The notes under the pieces: generated by a model | What the model was told of the DNA's origin: nothing | Database searches by the model: none | The model's input: the letters and a program-made list of their open reading frames with translations, nothing else | Shown: positions 21,351-32,600 of the stretch, piece after piece | Layout: the number at the start of each line of letters is the position of its first letter | How positions within the stretch are numbered: position 1 is the stretch's first letter | Program-made: the position numbers and the translations under genes | Assembly (NCBI GenBank): GCA_949358305.1 | Contig: OX442314.1 | Location: 2,359,087 to 2,423,086, forward strand | Source of the DNA: Strigamia acuminata | Taxonomy: Eukaryota > Arthropoda > Chilopoda > Geophilomorpha > Linotaeniidae | Reading direction: 5' to 3' | DNA: 64,000 nt

Positions 21351-23564
21351 GGAAGTTTACTGACACTCCCAAACTAACAAACACAATGCACGGTTTGTCT
21401 TTCCCTTCGTGTTCTAAATTATTCGCGCCAGAACCAAGTAGAAAAAACTGCGTATATCGATTTTTCGTGGCATTTTCTCATCGCGCCCCACAGCTTCGAT
21501 GCTAAGGTCGTACGTTTTCCTTTGCGCTGGTGTATACATCTGCCACCAGTTTTAACCCCTGCTGAAAACGCTAAAATCGCGTATTTTAGGCTTCCTTCGG
21601 CATAGCTAGCTCAAGCACCAAATTCACACCCAAAACACCATCAAGGTCGCGATAACCCTGATGAGGCAAAAATCGACTCAGTCACCTCAGACAAAGAGTG
21701 AAGAGAAATCGACGACTGAATCTGGATTAGACCGGGCAGAGTACTGTTGAACACGGCCCAACGCCGGGATGTGTTAGGTCCACACCCCAGGAGTGTCACG
21801 TTCCCAATCCAATCCGGATATGAAAATAGAGTAGAAATAGTATAAGAGAAAGGTTAGGAGAAAAATGTGGCGTGTATCACAAAATGATCTACACACAGCA
21901 CATTGAAAACAAAGATAAAAAAGATGTTGGGCTGGATTCACGGTCTCTTTTCAAAGCCGTTAGCCACCCAATTCGTGTTTGCAAACATCCCACGCGCGGT
22001 CGGAGAGCAAACACCGTTAGGCTCGACACCCAAGCAGTCCCCTGCAAGGGCCGCCTTCCCCGCTATCCGAGACCCAATTTCGACAGAACGGCAGCGAAAT
22101 TGACAAAAATGTGCCATAAGTGGCCACAAAAACACAAAAAAGCCAAAATCATGCCAAACTGCTTCCACCAGTGCCCGGGACAGGGTTGGAAACCCAGTCT
22201 CCGTGTGCTCCAAGGAAGTACGTGCGCCTGTGATTCAAAAGATTACTCAAACCGCTGAAACCAGGAATGTACCTCTGGCCAGTAATGAACAGAGCTCCCC
22301 TAAATATACCGCATTAGTTTATCATCGTCCGGGCGAGGCACAGGGCTGAACTGGGATATACTGCACCCAGCAGCATGCCCGCCCACCACAACAACACCAC
22401 AACCACGTTTCCCGCCAAAAAAAACACACTCGGAAAAGGCACCAAATCGCCCGACCCTGAGAGAGGAATCAAAGAACCAAATCCACCAATTGTTCGGTGT
22501 GGTGCCGACCCTCTAAGACACTCAACAGCCACTCTCAATTGCCCTTGAGATGATGAAACAGATCTATTCCAACACCCCAAACCACAAAAACTGAGCACCC
22601 CCAACTGGTTCCTCCCTCTATAGGTTGCACACCAAGAAATGAAAAATCATAAAATAATAAAAAATGGTATCAAGCTCATGTGTTGGTCAGCTGTTGTCGC
22701 CCCAAGATGATTAAAGGAAACATCCAGGTCGACTCTAGCCAAAGCCAAGCACAGATACAAAACATACCTGCAAAAAAAAATAAAAATGGCATTAGACCAA
22801 TGTGTTGGTTGGCTACTGTCATTGTAAAGTGGACCTCAATTAGAACACAAAAAAAAAAAAACAAGCCAAACAAATTCCAGCCAGACCAACAAAAAGAAAA
22901 ATTACCATAAAACAAAAGAAAATTGCACAAATCTCCCAAAAATCTGAGCAATACCCAGCTCAAACCAATGAAAAAAAATGTGGCAGAAGAAAAACAAATG
23001 TTTCCCAACCCGGCACCAAAATAGACACACAGTGCAATTGAAAAATAAAGACAAAAGCACTGCGAGGTCAAGTCAGTACAAGGGGAGAAAAACACAAAAG
23101 ATAAGACACCGTGACATGCACCCCTGTGACTGACCGAGGGGTGAGCAAATCTCCCAAAGCCAATTAGAGAAACACATATCACAATGTTTTGGTTGGTTGC
23201 AGTGCGTCTGAAAAAATTAATTTCAGAGCCCCAACCACACCAGCACTGAGAAAAATACAATTTAACAACCTTCAAATGAAAAAGCACCCCGCCTCCCACA
23301 ACTAAACCCACCAGGACCCAAAGTGGTAAACAGAACACCCCTTCAATTCCGGTCATAAAAAAGCAATTAACCCAAGTCCAAAACAAAGAAAAATGGAAAA
23401 CAATACAATTGACCCCCGCCAAAAAATAAAGCAAAATGCAACAAAACCTGAAACAAATAGTAAAACAATACGTGACAACGATAAAATTGAGACAAAAAGC
23501 TAACCACAATGAAACAAAGGGTTGAGCACAAGGCAAAACAAAATGGCGGATCAAAAAAAAAACT

Positions 23565-23597
23565 TTCCAAGTTCAAATCTCGGACAGGGCCCTCAAT
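23565..23597 (-). other. tRNA-like primer-binding region
   Basis: On the plus strand CCAAGTTCAAATCTCGGACA continues into GGGCCCTCAAT next to the LTR. It looks like the T-arm and acceptor end of a tRNA (GTTCAAATC loop). The complementary minus strand is thus a plausible primer site with a longer-than-usual tRNA match. The terminal CCA complement is imperfect. Confidence 0.5.
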
Positions 23598-24195
23598 TGT
23601 GACTGGTATGGTCTCGCCAATGTAACTAGGGGACTAATCACACTGGGTAGGGACGCATACATCACGTAATAATAACAGAGATTCCCACAATATTGGTTGG
23701 TTGGCCTTTATTGTCGTTGTCTAGGGGTATGGGGAATCCCGTTACCCGTTGCAGGGGCGCCACGAAGGCGCGCCGCACCGGCAACCGACCCGTCACACAC
23801 TGGGCAGAAGTCCAATGTGTGACGTGGTCGGTTCGACTTAACATTCATGTCGCGCTTACCTGCGACCCGCGTATCCGCTCATGGAGGCTGCACTACGGAC
23901 TCCGCCATAGCACTGAGGATCAACGTGGTGAATGGTGAGGAGGGTGGGGTTCAACCTGGGACACTTCTCGTCCCTCTCGATGACTACTTCTCCTCTCTGG
24001 GAGCTGCTGCAGACACGTCCTTCTCAGGCCGTGTCCAACACTCAACTCTCCTCTCACACTCCACTCCCTCCTCACCACACCACTCCACTCCCTCCTCCCC
24101 GGGCTAGGTCAATCACCCACAGAGGGGTTGACCTTTGGGGCCGTATGGTGGTGTGTGGCAGTGCCGCAGGTCACCCAGGTGGCCTGACGGTCACA
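23598..24195 (-). repeat. 5' LTR of the 12.6-kb element (598 bp)
   Basis: Second copy of the LTR. It is followed on the plus strand by the CAAC duplication, after which the interrupted channel exon resumes. Confidence 0.93.
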
Positions 24196-24199
24196 CAAC

Positions 24200-24479
24200 T
24201 TACAAGACATATTTGAAAATTCAGTTGAAGACAAACCCCCAAAAAGACTGTTTCTGCAAACCATCCTGTAACGAAACCATCTTCAATCCTGCAATTACCA
24301 ACACCTTAGACTCAAACTGGACGGTCTACGGAAAATCTGTTCGGTATAGCTTTGAAAATAACATCAGAGAAATAATTGAAGAACAGCAAGACATTACCAT
24401 TACAAAGTTATTCTGTCAGTTCGGATCTATTATTGGTATTCTCACTGGTTTCTCCTTCTTTTCTCTTCTTCAATTTTGA
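24200..24479 (+). CDS. 3' half of the split last exon of channel gene A
   Basis: It restarts in frame with 11553-11615 once one CAAC copy is removed. The codons before the insert (LCLSQETAKT) and after it (TYKTYLKIQLKTNPQKDC) line up with the uninterrupted homologous exon of gene B at 29272-29614. It encodes CFCKPSC, the pre-TM2 segment IREIIEEQQDITITKLFCQF, and the final TM2 with GFS. It stops right after the helix, so the C-terminal tail is nearly absent, as in gene B. Confidence 0.88.
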
Positions 24480-25689
24480 TTGTCCTTAATTCCACGGGTT
24501 TAAAATAATAAAACACTGCTTAGCTTACAAGTGGATGCATTAAATTTATACCGTAAATGCACTAATGGAATGCAACGTGTCGTTTACAACGCAGGTCTAA
24601 ATCGAATTAAATTGAACAAAACGACAAATAAATGTCTAAATTGATCAAAAACACTAAAAAATTATGGGGGGAATTACATTCTGACGACAAAACACCCGCG
24701 TTCTACAGTATTTAAAGCATTTAGAGTTAGTGCTTGAGCCACTTGTGCCACTTGTGCAGTGTGAAGTTTTGCCCCCTTTATTGCAATCTTGAAGACCCTC
24801 TTTTATTATCCTCCTCCTTGCTGCTAAACATCTCAACGTCTACAGAATACAACAAATTCATTTCTTTCTTGCACAACAGTCACTTTTTAATAAATACACT
24901 TTTCACAAGGGGCAGAGCTGCTAAATAGCTGTGAAGCAGCAAAACAAGCGTTTAACAAGTAACATAGTCTGAACAATAATTTAAGTCACACATTTTCTCA
25001 AAAAGAGTCTCTTGAAATAAATTTTTAATTATCCGTAGCAGGATGAGTGATTGTCTAGACAATTAGGTCAACATGAATCTTCTTGCATGATAAGATGAGA
25101 GGTGACTTAATCGCAACAATCAATCGAGTGCAGGCTGTGTTTTATACGAGAATTTACCAATTCAAAGTCAATCATACCACCATGTGGAAGTAAATTTGAA
25201 TGCAACATTTTTGAAACACTCATAACAGATGGCAGCACCAGCAAAATAAAACCAATCAGTTATCATATGCGGATTGTTACGTGCTTTGGGATTGGTCATT
25301 GGTTGTTAGTTTATGACATAGATAAGTTAGTGGTAAATTCTAGATATATTGTGCAACATAGAAATATTTTATCTTGTAAGCACAATTAAAATCTCACAGC
25401 ACTCGTAACTTCATTCCCAAACCCAACTTATTACGTATTCCATATTAATTTATTAAGATAACAGTTAGTTGCCATGTGCAATTTCAATTTCGAATAATTA
25501 ATGCAACGTTGTGGACAGAAGGCGCACTCATAGTGGAATTTAAACTTGTTTTTAGTATATTTTTAAACCAGTCTAAACGTAAAAGTTTGCACGTTAAATG
25601 TGTAGTATAATTCATTAAAGCAATTTAATTTGAGTCAAACACGTGTGAGTAATTGATTTTAATTTAAACACTATTTTCAATTCAGCAAG
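24480..25689. other. intergenic sequence, nothing recognised
   Basis: AT-rich sequence downstream of gene A, with no coding or repeat signal that I can support. Confidence 0.5.
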
Positions 25690-26020
25690 AAAAAAAATTC
25701 TCTCACAATTTGAAGTATTCTGTCACATTTTAAAATATTCTGTTACATTTTGAAATATTCTTTCGCATTTTGAAATATTCTGTCAGATTTTGAAATATTC
25801 TGTCAGATTTTGAAATATCCTGTCACATTTTGAAATATTCTGTTACATTTAGAAATATTCTGTCACATTTAGAAATATTCTGTCACATTTAGAAATATTC
25901 TGTCACATTTAGAAATATTCTGTCACATTTTGAAATATTCTGTCACAGTTTGAAATATTCTGTCACAGTTTGAAATATTCTGTCACAGTTTGAAATATTC
26001 TGTCACTATTTGAAATATGT
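25690..26020. repeat. 20-bp minisatellite
   Basis: About 16 tandem copies of TGAAATATTCTGTCACATTT with single-base variants, ending at the left edge of a MITE family A fragment. Confidence 0.93.
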
Positions 26021-26026
26021 TGCCTT

Positions 26027-26363
26027 TGTACTACCACCAGGAAAAATGGTTTTGTTCTGTTTTAAATTTGTTTGATTATTGTAATAGTTGAAATGATGTA
26101 AATTGATTCGTTTTTTATAATAAAATGTTTTTTAAATTCTTAAAACAATGTTTTATGCTGTTTTTATTTCAATATTCATGTTTATTCAGTTTATTACTTG
26201 GTTTGTCAGGAATTCAAACAATTTTATAATTTTTTTATTGGTTGTTTTGTCTGGAAAGCAGTCAAAATGTCAGGCAGTGTTTTGATCTATTTTTTGGTAT
26301 CACTAAAGAGTGAAATGGCTCGGACAATAGGAAAAAGGTACACTTTTATGATGAACCAGAGTA
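26027..26363. mobile_element. MITE family A, left-truncated copy
   Basis: It shares TACTACCACCAGGAAAA, TTTTGTCTGGAAAGCA and GAAATGGCTCGG with the copy at 10456-10837 and ends in ATGAACCAGAGTA. The left terminal repeat is missing where it meets the 20-bp array. Confidence 0.75.
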
Positions 26364-26884
26364 TAGTAAATCTTTAATCTTACCCTGAAAAGTACAACAG
26401 TTGACTAATACTTAACTTGTGTGCGGTTTGTATCTCTAAAAGGTGTATGTAAATGGAACACCCCCAACGCTGTAGCTTCACTAACTAGTCTTACCACTTG
26501 AAAATGTGCAATAAAAAGAAGAGATGATAGATTCGTTTTAAAATTTTATTCTACATTCATAAACGAGAAAATTACTACACTGATAGTTTGTTAGAATTAC
26601 TAGACAGATTTGTTTGTACAATATTAAGGAACATTACAAATAATGCGCTAATGTCTTCCACTTAAGACATTGACAATACAAGGTCCCAGACATGCGCTGT
26701 TGGGGTCCGAAGATACTTCCCAATGTACGCACTAAACTCACATGACGCTTGAATGAATTTAAAACAACATTTATTGATATCGGTATTGTACCATAAAAAT
26801 CCGAAAAAAAACAATTAGTTAAAGACAATTTCAGAATTTTGTGGCCGAAAATAAATTTAGTAAAGACAACAAAAAGTACTCTAT

Positions 26885-27065
26885 AGTAATGGCAACAATA
26901 AACCTAGTAAAGGCAACAATAAACCTAGTAAAGGCAACAATAAACCTTGTAAAGTCAACAATAAGCATGGTAAAGTGAACAATCAGTGTGGTAAAGTGAA
27001 CAATCAGTGTGGTAAAGTGAACAATAAGTGTGGTAAAGGTAACATTAAGTATAGTAAAGGGTTAG
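26885..27065. repeat. 21-bp minisatellite
   Basis: Repeats of AACAATAAACCTAGTAAAGGC grade into AACAATCAGTGTGGTAAAGTG. Confidence 0.85.
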
Positions 27066-27179
27066 TTAGTTCTACTAAATTCTTTAGTAGATCATTTTTG
27101 TAATTACTTGTGGGTACCTATTGTGTGGCTCAAATAAAACCGGCCCAATGATACAGCGTGACTCAATAAAATGTAAACA

Positions 27180-27680
27180 CTGTGGAGAGTGGATGGATGC
27201 CATTTGGGCACGGGAATGCCCAACACCGCCGGACACACGACACGTTCATAGAATTGAGCACAAGATACTGTGTTTATGGTTTTAAGGACTTTATTCAGTG
27301 TCTAGCGTTCGGAATCTCATGCCTCTCCTATTGCTACCGCTGCATTGCTGCAGCAGACCTGCGACCACACGCGGCACATGTGGTTAGTGTTAACCGGCTG
27401 TGCAGCGTGGTCAGACAGCTGTTCATTTGGCCCATGGATCGCTCACGATACTGGGACTGGCAGACCGGCCAAGTCCCTAAGCATCTCCATGGTGAACAAG
27501 AGTGGAGAACAGCTAGTTGTGAACCAGAGATGTTCCTGTGTAACTCTGGGTTCTCAACACAATGTTGGCCCTTTTATAGTCCACTCTTGCACCATGAGTA
27601 CGAGAGTACATATTCCCATTGGTGGTGGGATTAGTAACTAGGATGTGATGTCATCAGGATTACTACTCCTCTACCATCGG
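27180..27680. other. unassigned GC-richer segment
   Basis: About 500 bp begin TGTGGAGAGTGGATGG. The segment has open frames on the plus strand but no recognisable domain. It could be a solo LTR or an insertion within the foldback element. I could not find a target duplication. Confidence 0.3.
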
Positions 27681-27689
27681 ATGTACTTC

Positions 27690-27976
27690 ATTTTAGCGAT
27701 TTCATTTTAGCGATTTCATTTTAGCGACACACCATTTTAGCGAACATGTCATTTTAGCGACACAAAAACCTAGGTTTAATTCCTAAGAAGGGCTAACAAC
27801 CCCCCGCGAACCTAACCTTACTGGTTTTTTGATGAAAACCACTTTTTTGAGCCAGCTTGTCGCGGTAAATCGTGTCGCGTCGCTAAAACCTAGGTTTTTG
27901 TGTTGCTAAAATGACATGTTTGCTAAAATGGAACTTTTTTGGTAAAAATTGCTAAAATGAGCGTCGCTAAAATGAC
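27690..27976. mobile_element. small inverted-repeat element with TTTTAGCGA motifs
   Basis: CATTTTAGCGA is repeated several times on the left side and its complement (CGCTAAAATG, GCTAAAATGACATGTTTGC) on the right. An inner inverted pair AAAAACCTAGGTTT / AAACCTAGGTTTTT is present. Likely a MITE. Confidence 0.65.
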
Positions 27977-28917
27977 TATAACCGCTACCATCAACTCCAC
28001 CTTGTGGGGTGGGATTGGACTGGGCCATGCGGCTTACGTGTTGCAGTGGCCGAGTATCAGTCACAACTGTTCAATTAAATATACCGTATATTTAATCATT
28101 CGCTGTGGGCAGTGTTATTTAACTAGCGTGAGACTTTTTCAGATTTTGTTAGATTTTACCTAAACTAAAGTGGTATGATACCAAAAAAAGTGTTACTGGT
28201 ACCCTACCACTAACACAAGATGCGTTACTTTGTGAAAATTACTGTATACCTCTACTGGTACCGCTGAAGAAATCCATAAAGGTACCACAAAATCTGAAAT
28301 TTAGAAATGACTACATAGTGCAATCAAACTTGTCAAATTTAGACAAAAATTGAATAAAAACGCAAATATCTCGAGAACGAAAGCTCAGATCGTCAAAAAC
28401 TAAACACCAAATAAAAGAGCGACAAAAACTGTATCTAACCATTAAGCAACAACACTGCCCACAATTAATAATAAATGCATATCTAATTTCAATATGTATA
28501 CATTTATTTTTAGATACCCTTAATAACCTTCCTTGTATTTTCAGGCCGGTTTTATTTGTGCCACCTGGCAATATAAAGGTTAATCATTGTCAAAAAACAT
28601 GAGTCACGACGGCATGCATTATATTTTTCTTCATGAAACTAGAGATGTCAATGAATGTACTAATGCTAACCTGAATTAATAAAGTGGTACAAGAAAGCTT
28701 AATTACAATTATTATTTCAGAGTAATCAAATTTCCATATTGTGGAGCATACGTTTGTGTTTGTAGTGAATGATCATTTTTTGTGTAAAAAATACATTCAG
28801 ATGTGGTAAATTTGTATTGCACAGTGGAAAAGGGCTCATGTGAAACTGCGTATAAGTGCTAATATATTTTTTCTTAAATACACAGTGAACAAATAGGGTT
28901 AAAGAGCAAGAGTGAAG

Positions 28918-29243
28918 GTACCGTACTGCCTCGATTTAACGCCGGGGCGTTTATTCATTTTTTCTAGTTGACCCCCCCGGCGTTCATTCAAAGCCCGGCG
29001 ATTATTCGCGCCGGGCGTCTACCCGAAAAAAAAAATTGGAAAGCCACTCATTGCTAGCTATTCTTCGATGTTTCGACCAAAAGACCTCTCAAAACGTTTA
29101 AAAAACGTTTCAACCCGGCGTTTAAACAAACCCGGCGTTCATTTAAGGCCGGCGTTTATTGCCATTTCGTCCTCAGTTTGCCCGGCGCTTAATCAGGAGC
29201 CGGCGTTTAGATACGACCGGCGTTAAATCGAGGCAGTACGGTA
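28918..29243. mobile_element. MITE with CCGGCGTT repeats
   Basis: Terminal inverted repeats TACCGTACTGCCTCGATTTA and TAAATCGAGGCAGTACGGTA bound 326 bp whose interior repeats CCGGCGTT and CCCGGCG in both orientations. TA at each end fits a TA-target transposon. Confidence 0.85.
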
Positions 29244-29271
29244 ATAAGAATTGGTTTGTTTACGTTGCAAT

Positions 29272-29614
29272 CTATTGAAAAAGTTGTATTAGAGCAAATA
29301 TTGAGAGACCGGTCCAAATGGAAATAATGGCTCCAATTTGACACAGTAATTTGACAAGGGAAATTATTCTCTCTTCCTTAATTATTTCTCGAATATAGCT
29401 GTCCATTTTAAAGTTATAGAAGTATTTACCTTTGTTAAGATTTCTGTCTATTCTTAATGAAGGTATGAAGATTGTCTCTTGGCAGTGTTTAGGACAGGAA
29501 CAGTCTTTCTGTGGATCCGTTTTAAATTGTGTCTCTAAATACATCTTGTGAGTCAGTTTAGCGGTTTCTTGCGTCAAGCAAAGAGGCAGTTCACTTTTTT
29601 CCATTGATGGCAAT
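29272..29614 (-). CDS. last exon of channel gene B
   Basis: It encodes LPSMEKSELPLCLTQETAKL, the cysteine pair CSCPKHC, a pre-TM2 region and TM2 with GLS, and stops two residues after the helix. It aligns along its full length with the exon that the 12.6-kb element splits in gene A. Confidence 0.88.
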
Positions 29615-32600
29615 CTAACAACAAGACAAGATTTTGAAAAGTTAATGTTTTCTGTATTTAAGGTTAGTATCTATACTCTGACCCATCATAAGAGTATGAC
29701 CTCTTCGAGCCTATTTACTCATCAGTGTTATCTGTATACTTTCACAAGGAGAAGTAGTGTTGTTGACATCCATTGTATTTATGGAATGTTGGCCTACTTT
29801 TATGTAGCCCTACGCCACAGAATAGTCTCGACCAATAAGAAGAGGTCATACTCTTATGATGGGTCAGAGTATATAAGGAATACAATCCAGTCCTGCCCGG
29901 CAACACAGGATAAGATTTTTTAAAATCATTTACAATTGAATCTTATCATAATGAATTGCACAATAACAAATTTCTTATTGTTATAACAAATAGTCAAACT
30001 GCCCAGACTGCTCAGCTGTGAGTACTGTACTCTGCAAAGTCTGTTACATTACTTCTTTTTTTAGTGTGTCGTGTTCGTGAAGTAATTACCACTGATTTTG
30101 ACATTCGAAATAAACACCATTTATTTGCATTTGAACCGTCTTTCACTGGTATCTTTTCAGACACAATTTAATACATGTTTCGTTCGTTTTAATTTCGTTC
30201 GTTGTGTCGATTCTTTTTCTTATAATGGTATATTTTCATCGTGCTAGTGATCATTGTTTTTTTTGAACAAACCGCAACGTTACATTGTTATTCGCGCATA
30301 CATTTTGCCAATTAGCTTAATTAGATTTTACAGAAAATACACGGTGTTTTTATGGATGCGAAATGCGACAGCTCCCCGGAAATCGACGTCAATCTCGATT
30401 TCCCTTCTTTGTCTTGCGGCGCCAGGATGCTGTGGTGGACGCCGGGTATGGTCGGTAAGGTTTAACGCCCAAATGCCTCTTGGATCGACGTACACCATCC
30501 TGCCACGTTGTCCCGTACTGGTCCTGCGCTTCTGGTTGCGCCGCGCTCGCGCCAGGCATCGCATCCACCGGCTGCGTTATCCTTGCTGCCAGTCGATCCA
30601 ACCGCTCAAGTGTCTGTTTCGTGTTCGAAGGCGGTGCCTCGACCATCATCGACGGTGAATGAGGCAAACTTGCTTTGGGTAAAGTGGTCCGGGTCACGAC
30701 GATCGGGAAGTTGTCTGGCCGTTGGCGGATAAAACGTCGTCTCAAATGATTGACGTGTTTAATGTTTTCGACATCGGTCGCCATTATTTTGATCAAATAT
30801 CTGACGTCCCCCAATTTCTCAACCACGACTCCCTCCTCCCACTTCCCAAGTGGCGAAAAGGACCATACTAAATCATCCGGTTCAAATTCCCTCACGGGCT
30901 TGGTCGCCTGCATTACATATGCATGATCCGATCGCTGCGTGGTCAAGTGAGTCTTGACTTCCCAGCTAAACATTCGCTGGGCTGGAGTTAATCCGGTATT
31001 TGCCGATGGTGTGGTATGTTGGTGAAAAAGAAAACGCATCATGCGCGCCAAAGATGTCCCCGACTCATACTTGCGCATGCCATTTTTGAAGGTTTGCACC
31101 GCTCGTTCAACTGGCCCGTTTGATTGGGCATGGTACGGTGGTGAGAACTTCTGGCGGATGCCGTTGGCCTCATAGAATCGCCGGAGTTCGTCTGACCGGA
31201 AAGGCGGGCCGTTGTCGGTGACCACCAGGTCTGGCAGCCCAAAAGTGGCAAACCAGCGCATTGCCTGCAATGTTACTGCCGTTGCGGTGGTTGTGGTCAT
31301 CCTTGCGGCCTCGATCCAGTTTGTGCCGGCATCCACAAGTATCAAAAACTTTTCTTGGTCAAGATCTGCAAAGTCCAGGTGGAGTCGGCTCCAAGGGCGG
31401 ACGGGCGTCGGCCACGGGACCGGCCTCTCTTTGGGTGGCAAGGCCCTGACACGCTGGCAGTTGTCGCAACTCGCCACGTGATGCTCAATGCTAAAGTCGA
31501 TCTTGGGCCACCAATAGGTGACTCTCGCAAGGCGTTTCATTGCCACGACACCTGGATGTCCCAAATGGAGCTGCTGAAGGGCCCGTTGACGAAGGGAAGA
31601 GGGAACTACTATTCGATGTCCCCTCAGCAGTACGCAATCCTGCACAGTCAGTTGATCGGAAATGGTCAGCAGTTTCACTACCTCGCCGTTTTCCATTTCT
31701 GTTGCGGCTCCACTTCTCAACAAGTCAATGGCCCGAGAAATTGCGATGTCGCGACACGATTCGTCGTTTAGTTCTGTCCATGTGATTGGTGACTCTGTCA
31801 AATTCATAAATAATAATTCTTGTCTCTCAAAAACCTCTGACGGGGCACTGGTTGCTGGTTGCAACGGCAACCTACTCAACGCGTCCGCGTTGAGGTGCTC
31901 GACCCCTTTGCGATATTCGATTTGATAATCGAACGAACTCAGGAACAACATCCATCGTAACATCCTGAGTGGGACCACCTCTGGAATGGGCTTTTTGCGA
32001 CCAAAAAGTCCCAACAGCGGCTTGTGGTCCGTTATAATCACGAACGAGAAACCCATCAGGTACATGATGAATCTTTTTACGCCAAAGATCACCGATAAAG
32101 CTTCTCTGTCCAACTGGGAGTAGTTCCGCTCCGTTTGCGTCATGGTCCGAGAGGCGTAGGCCACTGGTCGTTCTTGGCCGTCAACTCGATGCGCCAGGAC
32201 CGCCCCAACTCCCACTGGTGACGCATCCGCTGCCAACGTGATTTGGTGCTTAGGGTTGAAAAGCATCAATAACTTGGGTGAAACAAGTTCACTCTTGACC
32301 AAGGCAAACGCCTTGTCATGGGCGCTACTCCATGTCCATGTCGCGCCCTTTTGTAGCAAGTTATACAACGGCGTCAGAGTGGTCGCCATGTTAGGCAGGA
32401 ACATCGCGTAAAATGTGATAAGGCCCAAGAATGCCCTTAACTCATGCACGTTTGTTGGACTTGGTGCTGCCGTTATGGCCAACACCTTGGTTGGCAACGG
32501 GGCAATGCCCGCACCAGATATGCGGAACCCCAAGAAGTCCAAAATTCCGACCATGAGTATGCACTTTGGCTTATTCAAGCGCAACCCTATGTCGCGAAAA

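Larger units (their letters stand above)
20650..23597 (-). other. 5' leader of the 12.6-kb element
   Basis: This is nearly 3 kb between the primer site and pol. It holds tandem repeats at about 21160-21350. I see no Gag domain. The minus strand is T-rich, so the long hydrophobic open frame around 22676-23554 is probably compositional. Confidence 0.5.
11616..24195 (-). mobile_element. 12.6-kb LTR retroelement with defective pol, inserted in the last exon of gene A
   Basis: Two 598-bp direct repeats begin TGTGACTGGTATGG and end GACGGTCACA, and are flanked by the 4-bp target duplication CAAC (11612-11615, 24196-24199). Next to the left LTR is a purine-rich tract on the minus strand (12214-12228). 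Next to the right LTR is a tRNA-like primer site. Both place the element on the minus strand. Inside, in element order, are a long leader with no clear gag, a 940-aa protease-RT-RNase H frame, remnants of an integrase zinc region, about 2.5 kb without pol, and a 3' open frame of at least 688 codons. The LTRs look identical, which implies very recent insertion even though pol appears inactive, so mobilisation in trans is likely. Confidence 0.9.
3100..24479 (+). pseudogene. tandem (two-subunit) DEG/ENaC-like channel gene A, disrupted
   Basis: This is a multi-exon gene of the amiloride-sensitive/degenerin sodium channel superfamily, expected in the plasma membrane. Exons I can place: 3100-3279, 3354-3426, 8262-8341, 8504-8605, 8953-9041, 9181-9979, 10041-10131, 10181-10263, 10332-10427, 11133-11242, 11553-11615 plus 24200-24479. 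All have AG/GT borders with matching phases. The first five encode an extracellular domain. Exon 9181-9979 encodes TM2 and then a new TM1. The rest encode a second extracellular domain and a final TM2 with a GFS selectivity-type motif. The gene is broken in two ways. The first exon has lost its 5' part, including the first TM1, at the GC-rich region. A 12.6-kb LTR element splits the last exon, and reading into it meets a stop soon after. Copia and a MITE sit in introns. Its closest relative in the window is gene B on the minus strand. Confidence 0.85.
27124..28572. mobile_element. foldback element family B with nested insertions
   Basis: Outer ends GTGGCTCAAATAAAACCGGCC and its near complement GGCCGGTTTTATTTGTGCCAC form an inverted pair. 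The right arm (28316-28572) contains ATATCTCGAGAACGAAAGCT, which also occurs in the related element at 62309-62946. The interior is enlarged by other sequence, including 27180-27680 and the palindromic element at 27690-27976. Confidence 0.65.

Noticed and set aside
22676-23554. 292-codon very hydrophobic minus-strand frame
   Set aside because: The strand is T-rich and the translation is dominated by F, L, C and W without domain order. It lies in the leader of the 12.6-kb element and is probably a compositional frame.
25690-26020. Possible CRISPR-like array
   Set aside because: Units are contiguous 20-bp copies with no unique spacers, in an intron-rich eukaryotic context. It is a minisatellite.
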